Notes: generated from the letters alone by a model not told the origin. Counted from the stretch's first letter, positions 1 to 8,119 are shown. The stretch: DNA of 64,000 nucleotides from Bordetella ansorpii (GCF_900078315.1 NZ_FKBS01000014.1:804802-868801), one strand, 5' to 3'. Numbers and translations are program-made.

Positions 1-326
1 TGAACATGCCGGCCGCCAGCGCCGTGCTGCGCATGCTGCAGGAGGCCGCCCGCGGCTGCGGCAAGCCCTTGCGGCACCGCATGACGGTCAGCAATTTCGA
101 TTCGGCGTTCCGCGTGGTGGCGGCGGGGTTGGCGATCAGCGTGGCGCCCGCCGAGGTGGCCACGCCGTACGCGATGGCGCATGGTTTGCAGGTGTTGCCG
201 CTGGCCGATGCGTGGAGCCGCCGGCGCTTCGCCATCTGCATGCGCGACGAGCAGGCGCTGCCCGCCGCGGCAAAGCTGCTGCTGGATCACCTGGTGGCGG
301 TCGGCGCCACGGACGACGCGCGCTGA
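1..326 (+). CDS. LysR-family transcriptional regulator, C-terminal part (gene starts before the window)
   Basis: The frame is open from the window edge and stops at 324-326, leaving about 107 codons. The residues match the second half of a LysR substrate-binding domain: an SNFDSAFRVVAAGLAISVAP stretch is the usual segment where position-dependent alleles of the effector pocket sit, followed by a VLPLADAW strand and an RRRFAICMRD strand. The DNA-binding half lies upstream and cannot be seen, so the target genes are unknown. The gene runs toward the convergent gene ending at 355, with only 28 bp between them. The assignment to the LysR fold is fairly secure; the regulated pathway is not. Confidence 0.75.
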   Translation, partial: NMPAASAVLRMLQEAARGCGKPLRHRMTVSNFDSAFRVVAAGLAISVAPAEVATPYAMAHGLQVLPLADAWSRRRFAICMRDEQALPAAAKLLLDHLVAVGATDDAR

Positions 327-354
327 TGCGCCCCGCCCAGGTGAACGCGGTGTT

Positions 355-852
355 TTACGGCCGGTAGATCACGCCTTCCAGGTCGTCGTCGGCGAACGCG
401 TCCGACTGCGAATAGTGGCCGTCGTACGGACCGATCTTGGTCACTTCCTGGCCGTTGCGCAGCACGATCTGCAGGCCGTGTTCGGGCTCCCAGTCGCAGT
501 TGCATTCCAGCGAAACATAGACCAGGCCGTCCTTGGCGCGGCGGCCCAGTTCGATCTCGCCGCCGAATTCGATGTGCCGCCACACGTCGGCGGGCGAGGC
601 GATCTCGGGCATATCGTCGTCATCCCAGGATTCGCGCATGTCCTGGTAATAGCGGTAGATGTGGCCCTGCGCGGCATGCAGTACCGAGACGTCGCAGGCC
701 AGCAGGTTTTTCAGCGCGGTATCGTAGTCGTCGGGCCGGTCGTCATCGTCGTAGTCGTCGGCGAATACGCCGAACTCCTGGCCATCGAGCATGGGCAGCT
801 TCAGGGGTTCGCCCTCCTGCCAGTCGGGCAGGTCTTGGTCGGATGGTTGCAT
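355..852 (-). CDS. DUF6985-like acidic cytoplasmic protein of unknown function
   Basis: The predicted protein has 165 residues, is strongly acidic and has no signal peptide. An N-terminal Asp run (DDYDDDD) and a second DDDD stretch stand out, followed by a beta-rich C-terminal half with LVYVSLECNCDWEPEHGLQI. The pattern fits the DUF6985 family, which I name from memory of its sequence style. I chose the start at 852 because a GAGGAACG ribosome site lies just upstream; the frame could extend to 1119 but that extension is not protein-like. DUF6985-like folds are sometimes found among immunity proteins, but no toxin gene is visible next to it here. It converges on the LysR fragment. Confidence 0.6.
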   Translation of the reverse strand: MQPSDQDLPDWQEGEPLKLPMLDGQEFGVFADDYDDDDRPDDYDTALKNLLACDVSVLHAAQGHIYRYYQDMRESWDDDDMPEIASPADVWRHIEFGGEIELGRRAKDGLVYVSLECNCDWEPEHGLQIVLRNGQEVTKIGPYDGHYSQSDAFADDDLEGVIYRP

Positions 853-1010
853 GGCGTTCCTCGGTGCGGGGTGGGCGATCGGCAGGCCGATCAGGGACTG
901 ACCGCGCGATGTTAACCGCGGGACAAGACAGGCGGCGGAGCCCTCGACGGGTTCCTGGCCGAGGGAATGTCGGCTAAGGTTGTCCGCTGGACTTCCGGGA
1001 GACCGACGCG

Positions 1011-1541
1011 ATGCCCAGCCAGACGAGCAGGACGCCGTCCAAGACGGCGAATAGGCCCCAGGCGGCCGGTAAGGCGGCCAAGACCGCGAAGCCGGCGGCC
1101 GGTACGAAAAAATCCGCATCCGCCAGCGCTTCCCGCGACAGTCCCAGGCTGCTTTCGGGCGGCAACCCGCAGATTCCCAAGGGCGATGGCGATGCGCCGG
1201 TACAGGCCTACATCGCCGCCATGCCGGAATGGAAGCGCGCCATCGGCGAACGCCTGGACGCGCTGATCGTGCACACCGTGCCCGGCGTGCGAAAGGCCGT
1301 GAAGTGGAACACGCCTTTCTACGGCATCGAGGGGCAGGGCTGGTTCATCGCCTTCCACTGCTTCACCAAGTATGTGAAGGTGACCTTCTTCAAGGGAACG
1401 TCGCTGGATCCGCCGCCGCCGGGCGAGTCCAGAAGCGAAGGCGTGCGCTATCTCGACATCCGGCAGGACCAGGCCATCGACGACGCACGGCTGGCCGATT
1501 GGATACGGCAGGCGTCGCGGCTGCCGGGCTGGACGCCGTAA
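1011..1541 (+). CDS. DUF1801 domain protein
   Basis: This encodes 176 residues. The first 55 or so are low-complexity and basic (repeated Lys, Ala and Ser), probably disordered. The rest is a DUF1801 domain (YdhG/CyaY-like fold), recognisable by PVQAYIAAMPEWKRAIGERL, then VPGVRKAVKWNTPFYG and the YVKVTFFKGTSL strand. The family is widespread and binding of small ligands or iron has been suggested for relatives, but no reaction is assigned. It stands alone, with a hairpin immediately after the stop codon at 1542-1564. The basic N-terminal tail is longer than in most family members and could reflect a start codon set too far upstream. Confidence 0.75.
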   Translation: MPSQTSRTPSKTANRPQAAGKAAKTAKPAAGTKKSASASASRDSPRLLSGGNPQIPKGDGDAPVQAYIAAMPEWKRAIGERLDALIVHTVPGVRKAVKWNTPFYGIEGQGWFIAFHCFTKYVKVTFFKGTSLDPPPPGESRSEGVRYLDIRQDQAIDDARLADWIRQASRLPGWTP

Positions 1542-1564
1542 GGGCCTGTTCATCGTGAACGCCC
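1542..1564 (+). terminator. Possible terminator hairpin after the DUF1801 gene
   Basis: GTTCA-TCG-TGAAC forms a perfect 5-bp stem at 1548-1560. It is flanked by GGGC at 1542-1545 and GCCC at 1561-1564, which extends the stem across a CT bulge. It begins right after the stop codon. There is no long T tract, so this could be a Rho-assisted or processing hairpin. Confidence 0.4.
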
Positions 1565-1580
1565 GCCTTAATGGCGCGCG

Positions 1581-1655
1581 GCGGCGTTGCGCCGCTTCCT
1601 GGCAGGGGAAACCTGCCCCGCGCTCGTCGGGGTAAACCCGCGGCGCGGGCATGCA
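1581..1655. other. Structured non-coding stretch with several short hairpins
   Basis: The 230-bp gap between the DUF1801 gene and the GST gene holds GCGGCG-TTG-CGCCGC (1581-1595) and GGCAGG-GGAAA-CCTGCC (1601-1617), then further G/C palindromic sequence to about 1655. No convincing coding frame uses it. It may be promoter or leader sequence for the GST gene. Confidence 0.3.
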
Positions 1656-1772
1656 CGCGCGGTGGCGCCGCCTATCTGTCGCGTGCGGTCAATGCCTGTG
1701 CGCACCCTGGCAAGGCAGGCGGCCCGCCGGACGCTAACAATAGCCGCACCCCCACACGCGCCCGGCCTGCCC

Positions 1773-2399
1773 ATGATCACGCTCTACGACCATCCCCGTT
1801 CCGGCAACTGCTACAAGGTGCGCCTGTTCCTGTCGCTGATCGGCGTGCCCTTCCGGCGCGAGTTCGTCGACGTATTGGCGCGCAAGAACCAGACCGAGGC
1901 CTACGAGCGCATCAGCGCCTGGCGCCAGGTGCCTGCCATCGAGGACGATGGCCTGGCGCTGTGGGACAGCCAGGCCATCCTGCTCTATCTGGCGCAGAAG
2001 CACGCGCCGCAATGGCTGGCGCCGCTGCCGCACAGCGGCCAGATGCATGCGTGGCTCTCGGTGTCTTCCAATGAAATCGCCAACAGCCTGCAGCCCCTGC
2101 GTCTGACGCGCGTGGTGAGCCTGGCCGAAGCGGCCCATCACCTGGGCGTGCGGGAAGAGATGCTGGACCTGGAAGGCCTGCGGCAGCGCACGGACCGTCT
2201 GTTGAACCAGCTTGAGAAACGGCTGGCCACGCATGAATGGCTGGCCGGCGCGCGCAGCGTGGCCGACCTGGCCTGCTACGGCTACCTGTCGATGGCCGAA
2301 GAGGCCGGCATCGATATGCGCGCCTATCCGGCGCTGTCCGCCTGGCGCCGGCGGATCGAGAAATTGCCCGGCTACGTCCCTCCCGGCCATCCCGGCTGA
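1773..2399 (+). CDS. Glutathione S-transferase family protein
   Basis: This is a 208-residue cytosolic GST, the usual length. The N-terminal thioredoxin-like domain starts ITLYDHPRSGNCYKVRLFL, with Ser10 or Cys13 as candidate thiolate-activating residues. The cis-Pro VPAI segment is near residue 52 and the glutathione-contacting DSQAILLYLA follows. The helical C-terminal domain ends with SVADLACYGYLSMAEEAG, the conserved N-capping Asp region. I start at 1773, directly at the first strand; the open frame extends further upstream through GC-rich non-coding sequence. It is 44 bp ahead of an MFS transporter gene on the same strand, so the two may be co-transcribed. The substrate is unknown. Confidence 0.85.
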   Translation: MITLYDHPRSGNCYKVRLFLSLIGVPFRREFVDVLARKNQTEAYERISAWRQVPAIEDDGLALWDSQAILLYLAQKHAPQWLAPLPHSGQMHAWLSVSSNEIANSLQPLRLTRVVSLAEAAHHLGVREEMLDLEGLRQRTDRLLNQLEKRLATHEWLAGARSVADLACYGYLSMAEEAGIDMRAYPALSAWRRRIEKLPGYVPPGHPG

Positions 2400-2443
2400 G
2401 CCGCGCGCCCTGCATACCCACAACATCACATCGAGGAAAACAC

Positions 2444-3757
2444 ATGGACGCGATCTCCAATGCCGGCGCGGTGGCGGCGCCTGCCCACAAGCCGAACCTG
2501 TTCCGGGTGTCCGTCGCCACGGTGGTCGGCACGGCGGTCGAGGCCTTCGACTTCCTGGCCTACGGCACCGCCGCCGCGCTGGTGTTCAACAAGCTGTTCT
2601 TCCCGCAGTTCGATCCCCTGACCGGTACGCTGGCGGCCTTCGCGGCGTTTGCCAGCGGCATGCTGGCGCGCCCCGTCGGCGGCATTCTGTTCGGCCATTT
2701 CGGCGACCGCATCGGGCGCAAGTCGATGTTGACGCTCAGCCTGCTCATGATGGGCCTCTGTACGGTGCTGATCGGCCTGCTGCCCACCTACAACCAGATC
2801 GGCGTCTGGGCGCCCATCCTGCTGGTGCTGCTGCGCGTGGGGCAGGGCCTGTCGTTCGGCGGGGAAATGGGCGGCGCCATGCTGATGGCGGTGGAGCACG
2901 CGCCGCCGCGCTGGAAGGCGCTGTTCGGCAGCCTGCCGCTGGTGGGGGCGCCGCTGGGCATCCTGCTGTCGGTCGGCGCCTTCGCGCTGGTGACGCGGCT
3001 GCCCGAGGCCGACTTCCTGTCGTGGGGCTGGCGCCTGCCGTTCCTGGCCAGCGCCGTGCTGGTCCTGGTGGGCTTCCTGATCCGTCGCGGCATCGACGAG
3101 TCTCCCGATTTCGCGCGGGTCAAGTCGCAGCGAAGCCAGGTCAAGCTGCCGGTCGCGGAGCTGTTGCGCAAGCACGGCAAGGCCTTGCTGCTGTGCATCG
3201 GCTGCAAGCTGGCCGAAGTGACGCTGATCTATACCTTCCTGGTGTTTTCCGTATCCTATGCGGTGTCGACCCTGGGTTTCAGCCGCAGCGATGCGCTGCA
3301 TGCGCTGCTGTACGGCGCCGCCGTGCTGACCTTCACGATTCCCCTGTTCGGCGTGCTGGGCGACCGCTACGGCGCGCGCCGTGTCTGCGGCTGGGGCGGC
3401 ATGCTGCTGGCCGTGATGGCCATTCCCATCTTCATGGCGGTGGGCAGCGGTTCGCTGCTGGCCTACAGCATCGCGGTGTTCATCGCGATGGCGCTGAACT
3501 ACGCCATGATGATCGCGCCGCAATCGAGCCTGTACGCCGCGCAGTTCCCGGCCGAGCTGCGCTACTCCGGCCTGTCGATCGGCGTGCAGTTCTCGGCGGC
3601 CATCGGCGGTGGCCTGGCGCCCATCGTGTCCGCGATGCTGGTGGCGAAGTTCGGCAGCATCGTGCCGGTCGGGGCCTATCTGGCTTTGCTGGGCGTGGTC
3701 GCGGGAACCTCGGCCTTCCTGATGAAACCGACTGGCCGCGATCCGCGCTCGGAGTAA
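2444..3757 (+). CDS. MFS transporter of the metabolite:H+ symporter (MHS) type
   Basis: The product has 437 residues and about 12 hydrophobic segments. GHFGDRIGRKSMLTLSL between TM2 and TM3 is the classic MFS motif A, and ASGMLARPVGGILFGHFGD is typical of the MHS group (shikimate, proline/betaine, alpha-ketoglutarate and citrate permeases). The central loop and the second-half motif LGDRYGARRVCGW are also present. A GAGGAAAA ribosome site precedes the ATG at 2444. It follows the GST gene closely and ends just before the convergent AraC gene, which may regulate it. An organic acid or zwitterion substrate driven by proton symport is likely; the exact substrate cannot be read. Confidence 0.85.
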   Translation: MDAISNAGAVAAPAHKPNLFRVSVATVVGTAVEAFDFLAYGTAAALVFNKLFFPQFDPLTGTLAAFAAFASGMLARPVGGILFGHFGDRIGRKSMLTLSLLMMGLCTVLIGLLPTYNQIGVWAPILLVLLRVGQGLSFGGEMGGAMLMAVEHAPPRWKALFGSLPLVGAPLGILLSVGAFALVTRLPEADFLSWGWRLPFLASAVLVLVGFLIRRGIDESPDFARVKSQRSQVKLPVAELLRKHGKALLLCIGCKLAEVTLIYTFLVFSVSYAVSTLGFSRSDALHALLYGAAVLTFTIPLFGVLGDRYGARRVCGWGGMLLAVMAIPIFMAVGSGSLLAYSIAVFIAMALNYAMMIAPQSSLYAAQFPAELRYSGLSIGVQFSAAIGGGLAPIVSAMLVAKFGSIVPVGAYLALLGVVAGTSAFLMKPTGRDPRSE

Positions 3758-3778
3758 GGCTTGCGCGCGCGCGGCCCG

Positions 3779-4837
3779 CTATGACGCAGGCTGCGCCGAC
3801 GTTCGGTAGCGGTTGGGCGGACAGCCGAAGCGCTGCTGGAAGCGCCGGCTGAAGTGGCTGGCGTCCTGGAAGCCGCATGACAGCGCGATGTCCTTGACGG
3901 CCAGGTGCTGCTTGCGTGGATCGTCGAGCGCGGCGCGCGCCAGTTGCAGCCGGCGCTCGCGCACATACTGGTTGTATTGCGTGCCCTGCATCTGGAACAG
4001 GCGGTGCACCCAGCGGCTGGACGCGCGCAAGGCGCGGGCCACGCCGGCGACCGACAGATCCGGGTCGGCGATGTGGGCATCGAGATAGCTGGTGAGCGCC
4101 TGCCAGCTTTCGAGCGGGCCACGCTGCGCGTTGGGGATCTGTTCGAGCGCCTGGCTGGTGTAGATCGCGGCCAGCAGCGACAGCAGAGCCTGCTCGGCGA
4201 ACATGCCCGAGGCCGGACTGGTCTGAGCCGCTTCGAAGAACACGTGCTCGAGGCAGCGATGCGCGGTGCGCACCATGGGCAGCGTGGAGGCGGCCCGCTG
4301 CGCCGTGAACTGCGAGCTGTCCTGCAGGTGCATGCCCAGCAGGTGCAGCAGCGAGCCCTTGATCACCACCAGCCGCGAATCGGTCAGCATGCGCACCTCG
4401 GAGGGCAGCGCCGTGGTGCGGAAAATGATGTCGCCGGTTTCCACCGGCAGGCTGGCGCCGTTCTGCGTGATGACGCCGCGTCCCTCGATGATGAAGCTGG
4501 CCAGGAACTCCGCGCGCAAGGCATCGGCGGCGTGCTCCGCGCGATGCTGGACCGCGATGGGCGTGGATTCGAGCGTGACCGCCAGCCCGCCCGCGCGCAG
4601 CCTGCAGGCCTGCAATTGCAGGCGCGGATGCATGGTCAGCGCACGGAAATCGCCCGGCAGCACCAGCTTGTCGAGCTGCGCCTTGTAGCCCGATAGCTCG
4701 GCCTCGTAGAACGGCCGGAAACGCGGGGCGAAATTGAGGTCGGGCTCGGACGGCAGGCCGGCGGACGGAGGCGGAGACAGGACTTGCATTGCGGGAACCG
4801 GACACATGCGCTGCGGGCCCAGCGCCCGCGAATTCAT
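3779..4837 (-). CDS. AraC-family transcriptional regulator
   Basis: The protein has 352 residues. The N-terminal half is an AraC-binding-like effector domain (a beta-barrel pattern, ending around ETGDIIFRTTALPSEV). The C-terminal hundred residues carry two helix-turn-helix motifs: DLSVAGVARALRASSRWVHR and DIALSCGFQDASHFSRRFQQ, with the family signature ending FGCPPNRYR. Three in-frame ATGs (4837, 4807, 4789) are possible starts; I list the longest. It converges on the MHS transporter gene and lies next to the 4875-5150 repeat element. The resemblance is to regulators with an AraC_binding_2-type sensor domain; the inducer is unknown. Confidence 0.85.
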   Translation of the reverse strand: MNSRALGPQRMCPVPAMQVLSPPPSAGLPSEPDLNFAPRFRPFYEAELSGYKAQLDKLVLPGDFRALTMHPRLQLQACRLRAGGLAVTLESTPIAVQHRAEHAADALRAEFLASFIIEGRGVITQNGASLPVETGDIIFRTTALPSEVRMLTDSRLVVIKGSLLHLLGMHLQDSSQFTAQRAASTLPMVRTAHRCLEHVFFEAAQTSPASGMFAEQALLSLLAAIYTSQALEQIPNAQRGPLESWQALTSYLDAHIADPDLSVAGVARALRASSRWVHRLFQMQGTQYNQYVRERRLQLARAALDDPRKQHLAVKDIALSCGFQDASHFSRRFQQRFGCPPNRYRTSAQPAS

Positions 4838-4874
4838 TGTATCGGCCGTGAAATCCGCGACATCCTGCCGTTTA

Positions 4875-5150
4875 CCCTAGGGCCTGTTAACGCTAAAAGG
4901 AGCCTGGCACAGGCGGGGAATCGGGCGGCAGGGTAGGCGTGCGGGCCGCCGCGTGGTTAATCCACGCAAGGCCTGCGCAACGACGCCTGCCGCCCGATTC
5001 CCCGCCTGCCCGCAGGGTGCGAACGGAAACGCACGCCTGGCTGCGTTGCGAATGCTCGCCGTGGCACCACCACGGCTGCGCTTCGCGCCTTGCCATCCGC
5101 GCGTTTCCGTTCGCATGCCAGGCTCCTTTTAGCGTTAACAGGCCCTAGGG
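4875..5150. repeat. 276-bp nested inverted-repeat element
   Basis: The element is bounded by a perfect 35-bp inverted repeat (4875-4909 and 5116-5150). Inside are two further perfect stems: 21 bp (4911-4931 with 4987-5007) and 15 bp (5018-5032 with 5101-5115). At their tips lie GCGTGG/CCACGC (4951-4967) and the hairpin GCCGTGG-CACCA-CCACGGC (5058-5076). The whole could fold as a two-armed cruciform or clover. There is no transposase. The outer arm recurs once more as a solo copy at 49923-49955, so the arm is a dispersed repeat. It could be a MITE, a REP/BIME-like element or a bidirectional terminator between the AraC gene and the aldolase gene. Small open frames inside it are not convincing genes. 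Confidence 0.85.
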
Positions 5151-5247
5151 CCTGGCGCGCACGGACAAGCGCCGTGCGCCTGCGGTCAATCGCCCCACGC
5201 CCGGCGCGCGGTGTAATGCCGCATCAGTCCTTCATCAGGAGACGAGT

Positions 5248-6003
5248 GTGGACGACAAGCAGCTGCAATCCGACGCGTTTTTCCAGCGTTCGGCCAACAA
5301 ACTCGATTTCGGCAACTGGAGCGAAGCGGAAAAGATCGCCCTGAGCTGTCGCATCCTGGCCAGTGAGGGACACTCGGAAACGCTGGCCGGCCAGATCACC
5401 GTGCGCAACGATGACGGCACTTACTACACGACGGCGCTGGCGCAGGCCTTCGACGAGGTGCGGCCCGAGAAGCTCATCCGCATCAACGAGGACATGGAGG
5501 TGCTCGAGGGCGAGGGCACGCCCAATCCCGCCGTGCGCTTTCATTTCTGGGTCTATCGCGCGCGGCCCGACGTGCGCTGCATCATCCATACGCACCCGCC
5601 CTACGTCTCGACGCTGTCCATGACCGGGCGGCCGCTGGTGGTGTCGCACATGGATGCCACGCCGTTCCACAACGACTGCGCCCATCTGGCCCAGTGGCCG
5701 GGCCTGCCCATCGCCGACCAGGAAGGCGAGATCATCTCCGCCGCGCTGGGCGGCAAGCGTAGCGTGCTGCTGGCCAACCATGGCTTCCTGGCGGCCACGT
5801 CCTCGGTGGAGGAAACGTTGTACCTGTCGGTGCTGATCGAGCGCGCGGCGCGCAACCAGCTGCTGGCCGCGTCGGCCTACGGCGAGGTGCGTCCGGTCGA
5901 CGATGCGCTGGCCGCCGAATCGCACGACTTCCTGCTCAAGCCCAGCATCGTGCGCGCCAGTTTCGCCATGTTCGCGCGCCGTATCGAACGGCGCCCGGAC
6001 TGA
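5248..6003 (+). CDS. Class II aldolase/adducin-fold protein
   Basis: This encodes 251 residues with a GTG start preceded by AGGAGA. The zinc-binding His pattern of class II aldolases is present: IIHTHPPYVS gives two His and LLANHGFLA the third. The catalytic Glu found in fuculose-phosphate aldolase, in the segment just before RFH, is replaced (PNPAVRFH), as in many adducin-like members. True aldol cleavage is therefore doubtful; decarboxylase, epimerase or other metal-enolate chemistry is possible. It stands alone between the repeat element and a convergent SRPBCC gene. A second paralogue is at 12309-13082. Confidence 0.8.
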   Translation: MDDKQLQSDAFFQRSANKLDFGNWSEAEKIALSCRILASEGHSETLAGQITVRNDDGTYYTTALAQAFDEVRPEKLIRINEDMEVLEGEGTPNPAVRFHFWVYRARPDVRCIIHTHPPYVSTLSMTGRPLVVSHMDATPFHNDCAHLAQWPGLPIADQEGEIISAALGGKRSVLLANHGFLAATSSVEETLYLSVLIERAARNQLLAASAYGEVRPVDDALAAESHDFLLKPSIVRASFAMFARRIERRPD

Positions 6004-6027
6004 GCCAGGCGCCGTCACCGGTCCGGA

Positions 6028-6474
6028 TCAGCCGGGAATCTCGGGCTCCACCAGCCGCGCCAGCTTCGCCAGCGATTCCTGCCAGCCCAGATAGCACATC
6101 TCCACCGGGATCGCTTCGGGAATGCCCGTCTGTTCGACATGCATCTCGGTGCCGCCCGTGACTGCCTTGAACTCGATGGTCACGGTGATATCGCCGGGCA
6201 GGTTGGGATCGTCGAACCGGTCCGTGTAGCGGATCCGCTCGTTCTGCATCAGCTCCAGGAATTCGCCGCCGAATCCGTGGCTGTGTCCCGTGCCGAAATT
6301 GCGGAACGACATCTTGAATGTGCCGCCCACTTTGGCCTCGATGTGTTCGACGGTGCACGTGAAGCCGTACGGCGGCAGCCACTGCGCCACGGCGTCGGGT
6401 TCGAGGAAGGCGCGGTAGACGCGGTCGCGGGTGGCGCGCAGCACGCGGTGCAGTTTGACGGTTCCGGTAGCCAT
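6028..6474 (-). CDS. SRPBCC (AHSA1/START-like) domain protein
   Basis: The product has 148 residues and spans a complete SRPBCC fold of the AHSA1 (activator of Hsp90 ATPase homologue) group. The family pattern is clear: VLRATRDRVYRAFLEPDAVAQWLPP at the N-terminus, a GGTFKMSFRN strand, GGEFLEL, IEFKAVTGGTEMHV and a C-terminal GWQESLAKLARLVE helix. These proteins bind hydrophobic small ligands, and most bacterial members have no known substrate. It is monocistronic, convergent with the aldolase-like gene and divergent from the first FecI sigma gene, so its promoter region overlaps the iron-regulated one. Confidence 0.85.
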   Translation of the reverse strand: MATGTVKLHRVLRATRDRVYRAFLEPDAVAQWLPPYGFTCTVEHIEAKVGGTFKMSFRNFGTGHSHGFGGEFLELMQNERIRYTDRFDDPNLPGDITVTIEFKAVTGGTEMHVEQTGIPEAIPVEMCYLGWQESLAKLARLVEPEIPG

Positions 6475-6616
6475 GATGATTCACCTTTCAGGAAGAGAGT
6501 TCGTATAGCCACGACGATCCGGCGAGGCCCGAATCGACACGAATGAATCTAGGGAAAACCCTGGATGAACAACACACGGATGTATCCGCGCTTTTCGCCA
6601 CCTCCCGCATTTCGAT

Positions 6617-6638
6617 AGAATTGATACTAATTCTTATT
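6617..6638 (+). promoter_or_regulatory. Fur-box-like operator upstream of FecI-type sigma gene
   Basis: An AT-rich dyad AGAATT-N6-AATTCT spans 6617-6634 in otherwise GC-rich DNA, 28 bp before the sigma gene start. TACTAATTCTTATT (6625-6638) recurs exactly at 18476-18489, upstream of the second FecI-type gene. This resembles the Fur consensus of A/T hexamers and suggests repression when iron is plentiful. Confidence 0.55.
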
Positions 6639-6662
6639 TGCGACACGGGCTGAGAGCCTTTC

Positions 6663-7166
6663 ATGAGCGGAATCACCACGCGCCAGGCGGTGCACGATCT
6701 TTACACCGAACACCATGGCTGGCTCAAGTCGTGGCTGGCACGCAAGCTGGGCAATGCCGTGGACGCCGCCGACCTGGCGCACGACACCTTCCTGCGCCTG
6801 ATCGCCTCCCAGCGCGCCGCCGCCCTGCGCGACGAGCCGCGCGCGCTCATCACCCACATCGCCAAGGGCCTGGTGGTGGACCACTGGCGCCGCCGCGACG
6901 TCGAGCGGGCCTACCTGGAGGCCATCGCGCATCTGCCCGAGCCGCAGGCGCCGTCGCCCGAGGCCGGCCTGATCATCGTCGAGACCTTGATGCGCATCGA
7001 TGCCATGCTGAGCGGTCTGCCGGCCTTCACGCGCGAGGTCTTCCTGATGGCGCAATTGGACGGCTGCACGCTGGCCGAGATCGCGCTGCACACGGGCAAA
7101 CCCGTCATCACGGTGCGGCGCCACGTGCAGAAGGCCTTGGTGGGCTGCATGGTGGCCGCGCAATGA
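6663..7166 (+). CDS. FecI-type ECF RNA polymerase sigma factor
   Basis: This 167-residue sigma factor has region 2 at about 10-75 (LYTEHHGWLKSWLARKLGN, then AADLAHDTFLRLI and the IAKGLVVDHWRRRDVERAYL promoter-melting segment). Region 4 is at about 105-160 (LPAFTREVFLMAQLDG, then LAEIALHTGKPVITVRRHV helix-turn-helix). FecI-type factors transcribe a TonB receptor gene after an outer-membrane signal passes through a FecR protein. The context fits exactly: fecR starts within its stop codon and the receptor gene follows. A Fur-like dyad sits just upstream. The ferric siderophore that signals through it is unknown. Confidence 0.9.
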   Translation: MSGITTRQAVHDLYTEHHGWLKSWLARKLGNAVDAADLAHDTFLRLIASQRAAALRDEPRALITHIAKGLVVDHWRRRDVERAYLEAIAHLPEPQAPSPEAGLIIVETLMRIDAMLSGLPAFTREVFLMAQLDGCTLAEIALHTGKPVITVRRHVQKALVGCMVAAQ

Positions 7167-8119
7167 CCGCCGGTGCGTTGCCCCCGCAGGCCTTGCTGGA
7201 AGAGGCGGCCGACTGGGCCGTGCGGCTGCGCTTCGAGGCCCCCGGCGACGCCGAACGCCAGGATTTCGCGCGCTGGCTGGCGCGCAGCGACGCCCATGCC
7301 CAGGCCTGGGCGCGGGCGCAGTCGGTGCTGGGCGTGTTCGACCAGGTGCCTGCCAGCGTGGCCGGGCGCGCCGTGCGCGGCGCCGTGGCGCAGCGCCGCG
7401 GCCGGCGCGCGCTGCTGACGCTCGGCCTGGCGGCAGGGCCGCTGGCGTGGCTGGCCTGGCGCGAAACGCCGTGGCAGGCCTGGACGGCGCAGGTCACCAC
7501 GCGCACCGGCCAGCGGCGCGACCTGCAACTGGACGACGGCACCTTGCTGACCCTGAACAGCGGCACTGCCATCGACGTGATCTACACGGCGAGCGAGCGC
7601 CGCGTGGTCTTGCAGGCGGGCGAGATCCTGGTGGCGACCGCCCGCGAGACGTCCGCCCATTACCGGCCGTTCATCGTGCAGACCCCCCAGGGCGAGTCGC
7701 AGGCGCTGGGCACGCGCTTCACCGTACGGGTGCTGGACGATCGCACGCGCGTGGCGGTATACGAGCATGCGGTGCAGGTGCGGCCCTCGGCGGGCCAGGC
7801 GCGGCGCCTGGAGGCCGGGCAGCAGGCCGAGTTCGATCGGCGCGACGTGCATGCCCCGTCAGTGGCGGACGAAGGTGCCCTGGCGTGGCGCCACGGCATG
7901 CTGCTGGCCCGCGACATGCGCATGGACGCCCTGGTGCAGGAGCTGGGACGTTACCGCCCCGGCATACTGCGCTGCGATCCCGACGTGGCGGCCCTGCGGG
8001 TGTCGGGCGCCTTGTCGCTGGACGACACCGACGCGGCGCTGCAGGCGCTGCAGGCCCAGTTGCCCGTGAAGGTGCGCCGTTTCAGCCGGTATTGGGTGTC
8101 GGTGGGGCCGCGGGCCTGA
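7163..8119 (+). CDS. FecR-type anti-sigma/sigma regulator
   Basis: The 318-residue protein starts in a 4-bp ATGA overlap with the sigma gene, a sign of translational coupling. An N-terminal DUF4880 cytoplasmic domain binds the sigma factor (residues ~12-52, with RQDFARWLARSDAHAQAWAR). A single hydrophobic segment follows near 78-94, then a periplasmic FecR domain with QRRDLQLDDGTLLTLNSGTA and ALGTRFTVR. The C-terminal part (about 250-315) resembles the STN-like domain that contacts the receptor signalling domain. It relays occupancy of the TonB receptor encoded next. Known for the family: FecR is both an inhibitor and an activator after regulated proteolysis. Confidence 0.9.
   Translation: MTAGALPPQALLEEAADWAVRLRFEAPGDAERQDFARWLARSDAHAQAWARAQSVLGVFDQVPASVAGRAVRGAVAQRRGRRALLTLGLAAGPLAWLAWRETPWQAWTAQVTTRTGQRRDLQLDDGTLLTLNSGTAIDVIYTASERRVVLQAGEILVATARETSAHYRPFIVQTPQGESQALGTRFTVRVLDDRTRVAVYEHAVQVRPSAGQARRLEAGQQAEFDRRDVHAPSVADEGALAWRHGMLLARDMRMDALVQELGRYRPGILRCDPDVAALRVSGALSLDDTDAALQALQAQLPVKVRRFSRYWVSVGPRA

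Noticed and set aside
4877-5148. Small open frames within the inverted-repeat element
   Set aside because: They consist of repeat sequence read through, with no ribosome site, and the same peptide end appears at the solo arm, which is an effect of the repeat itself.
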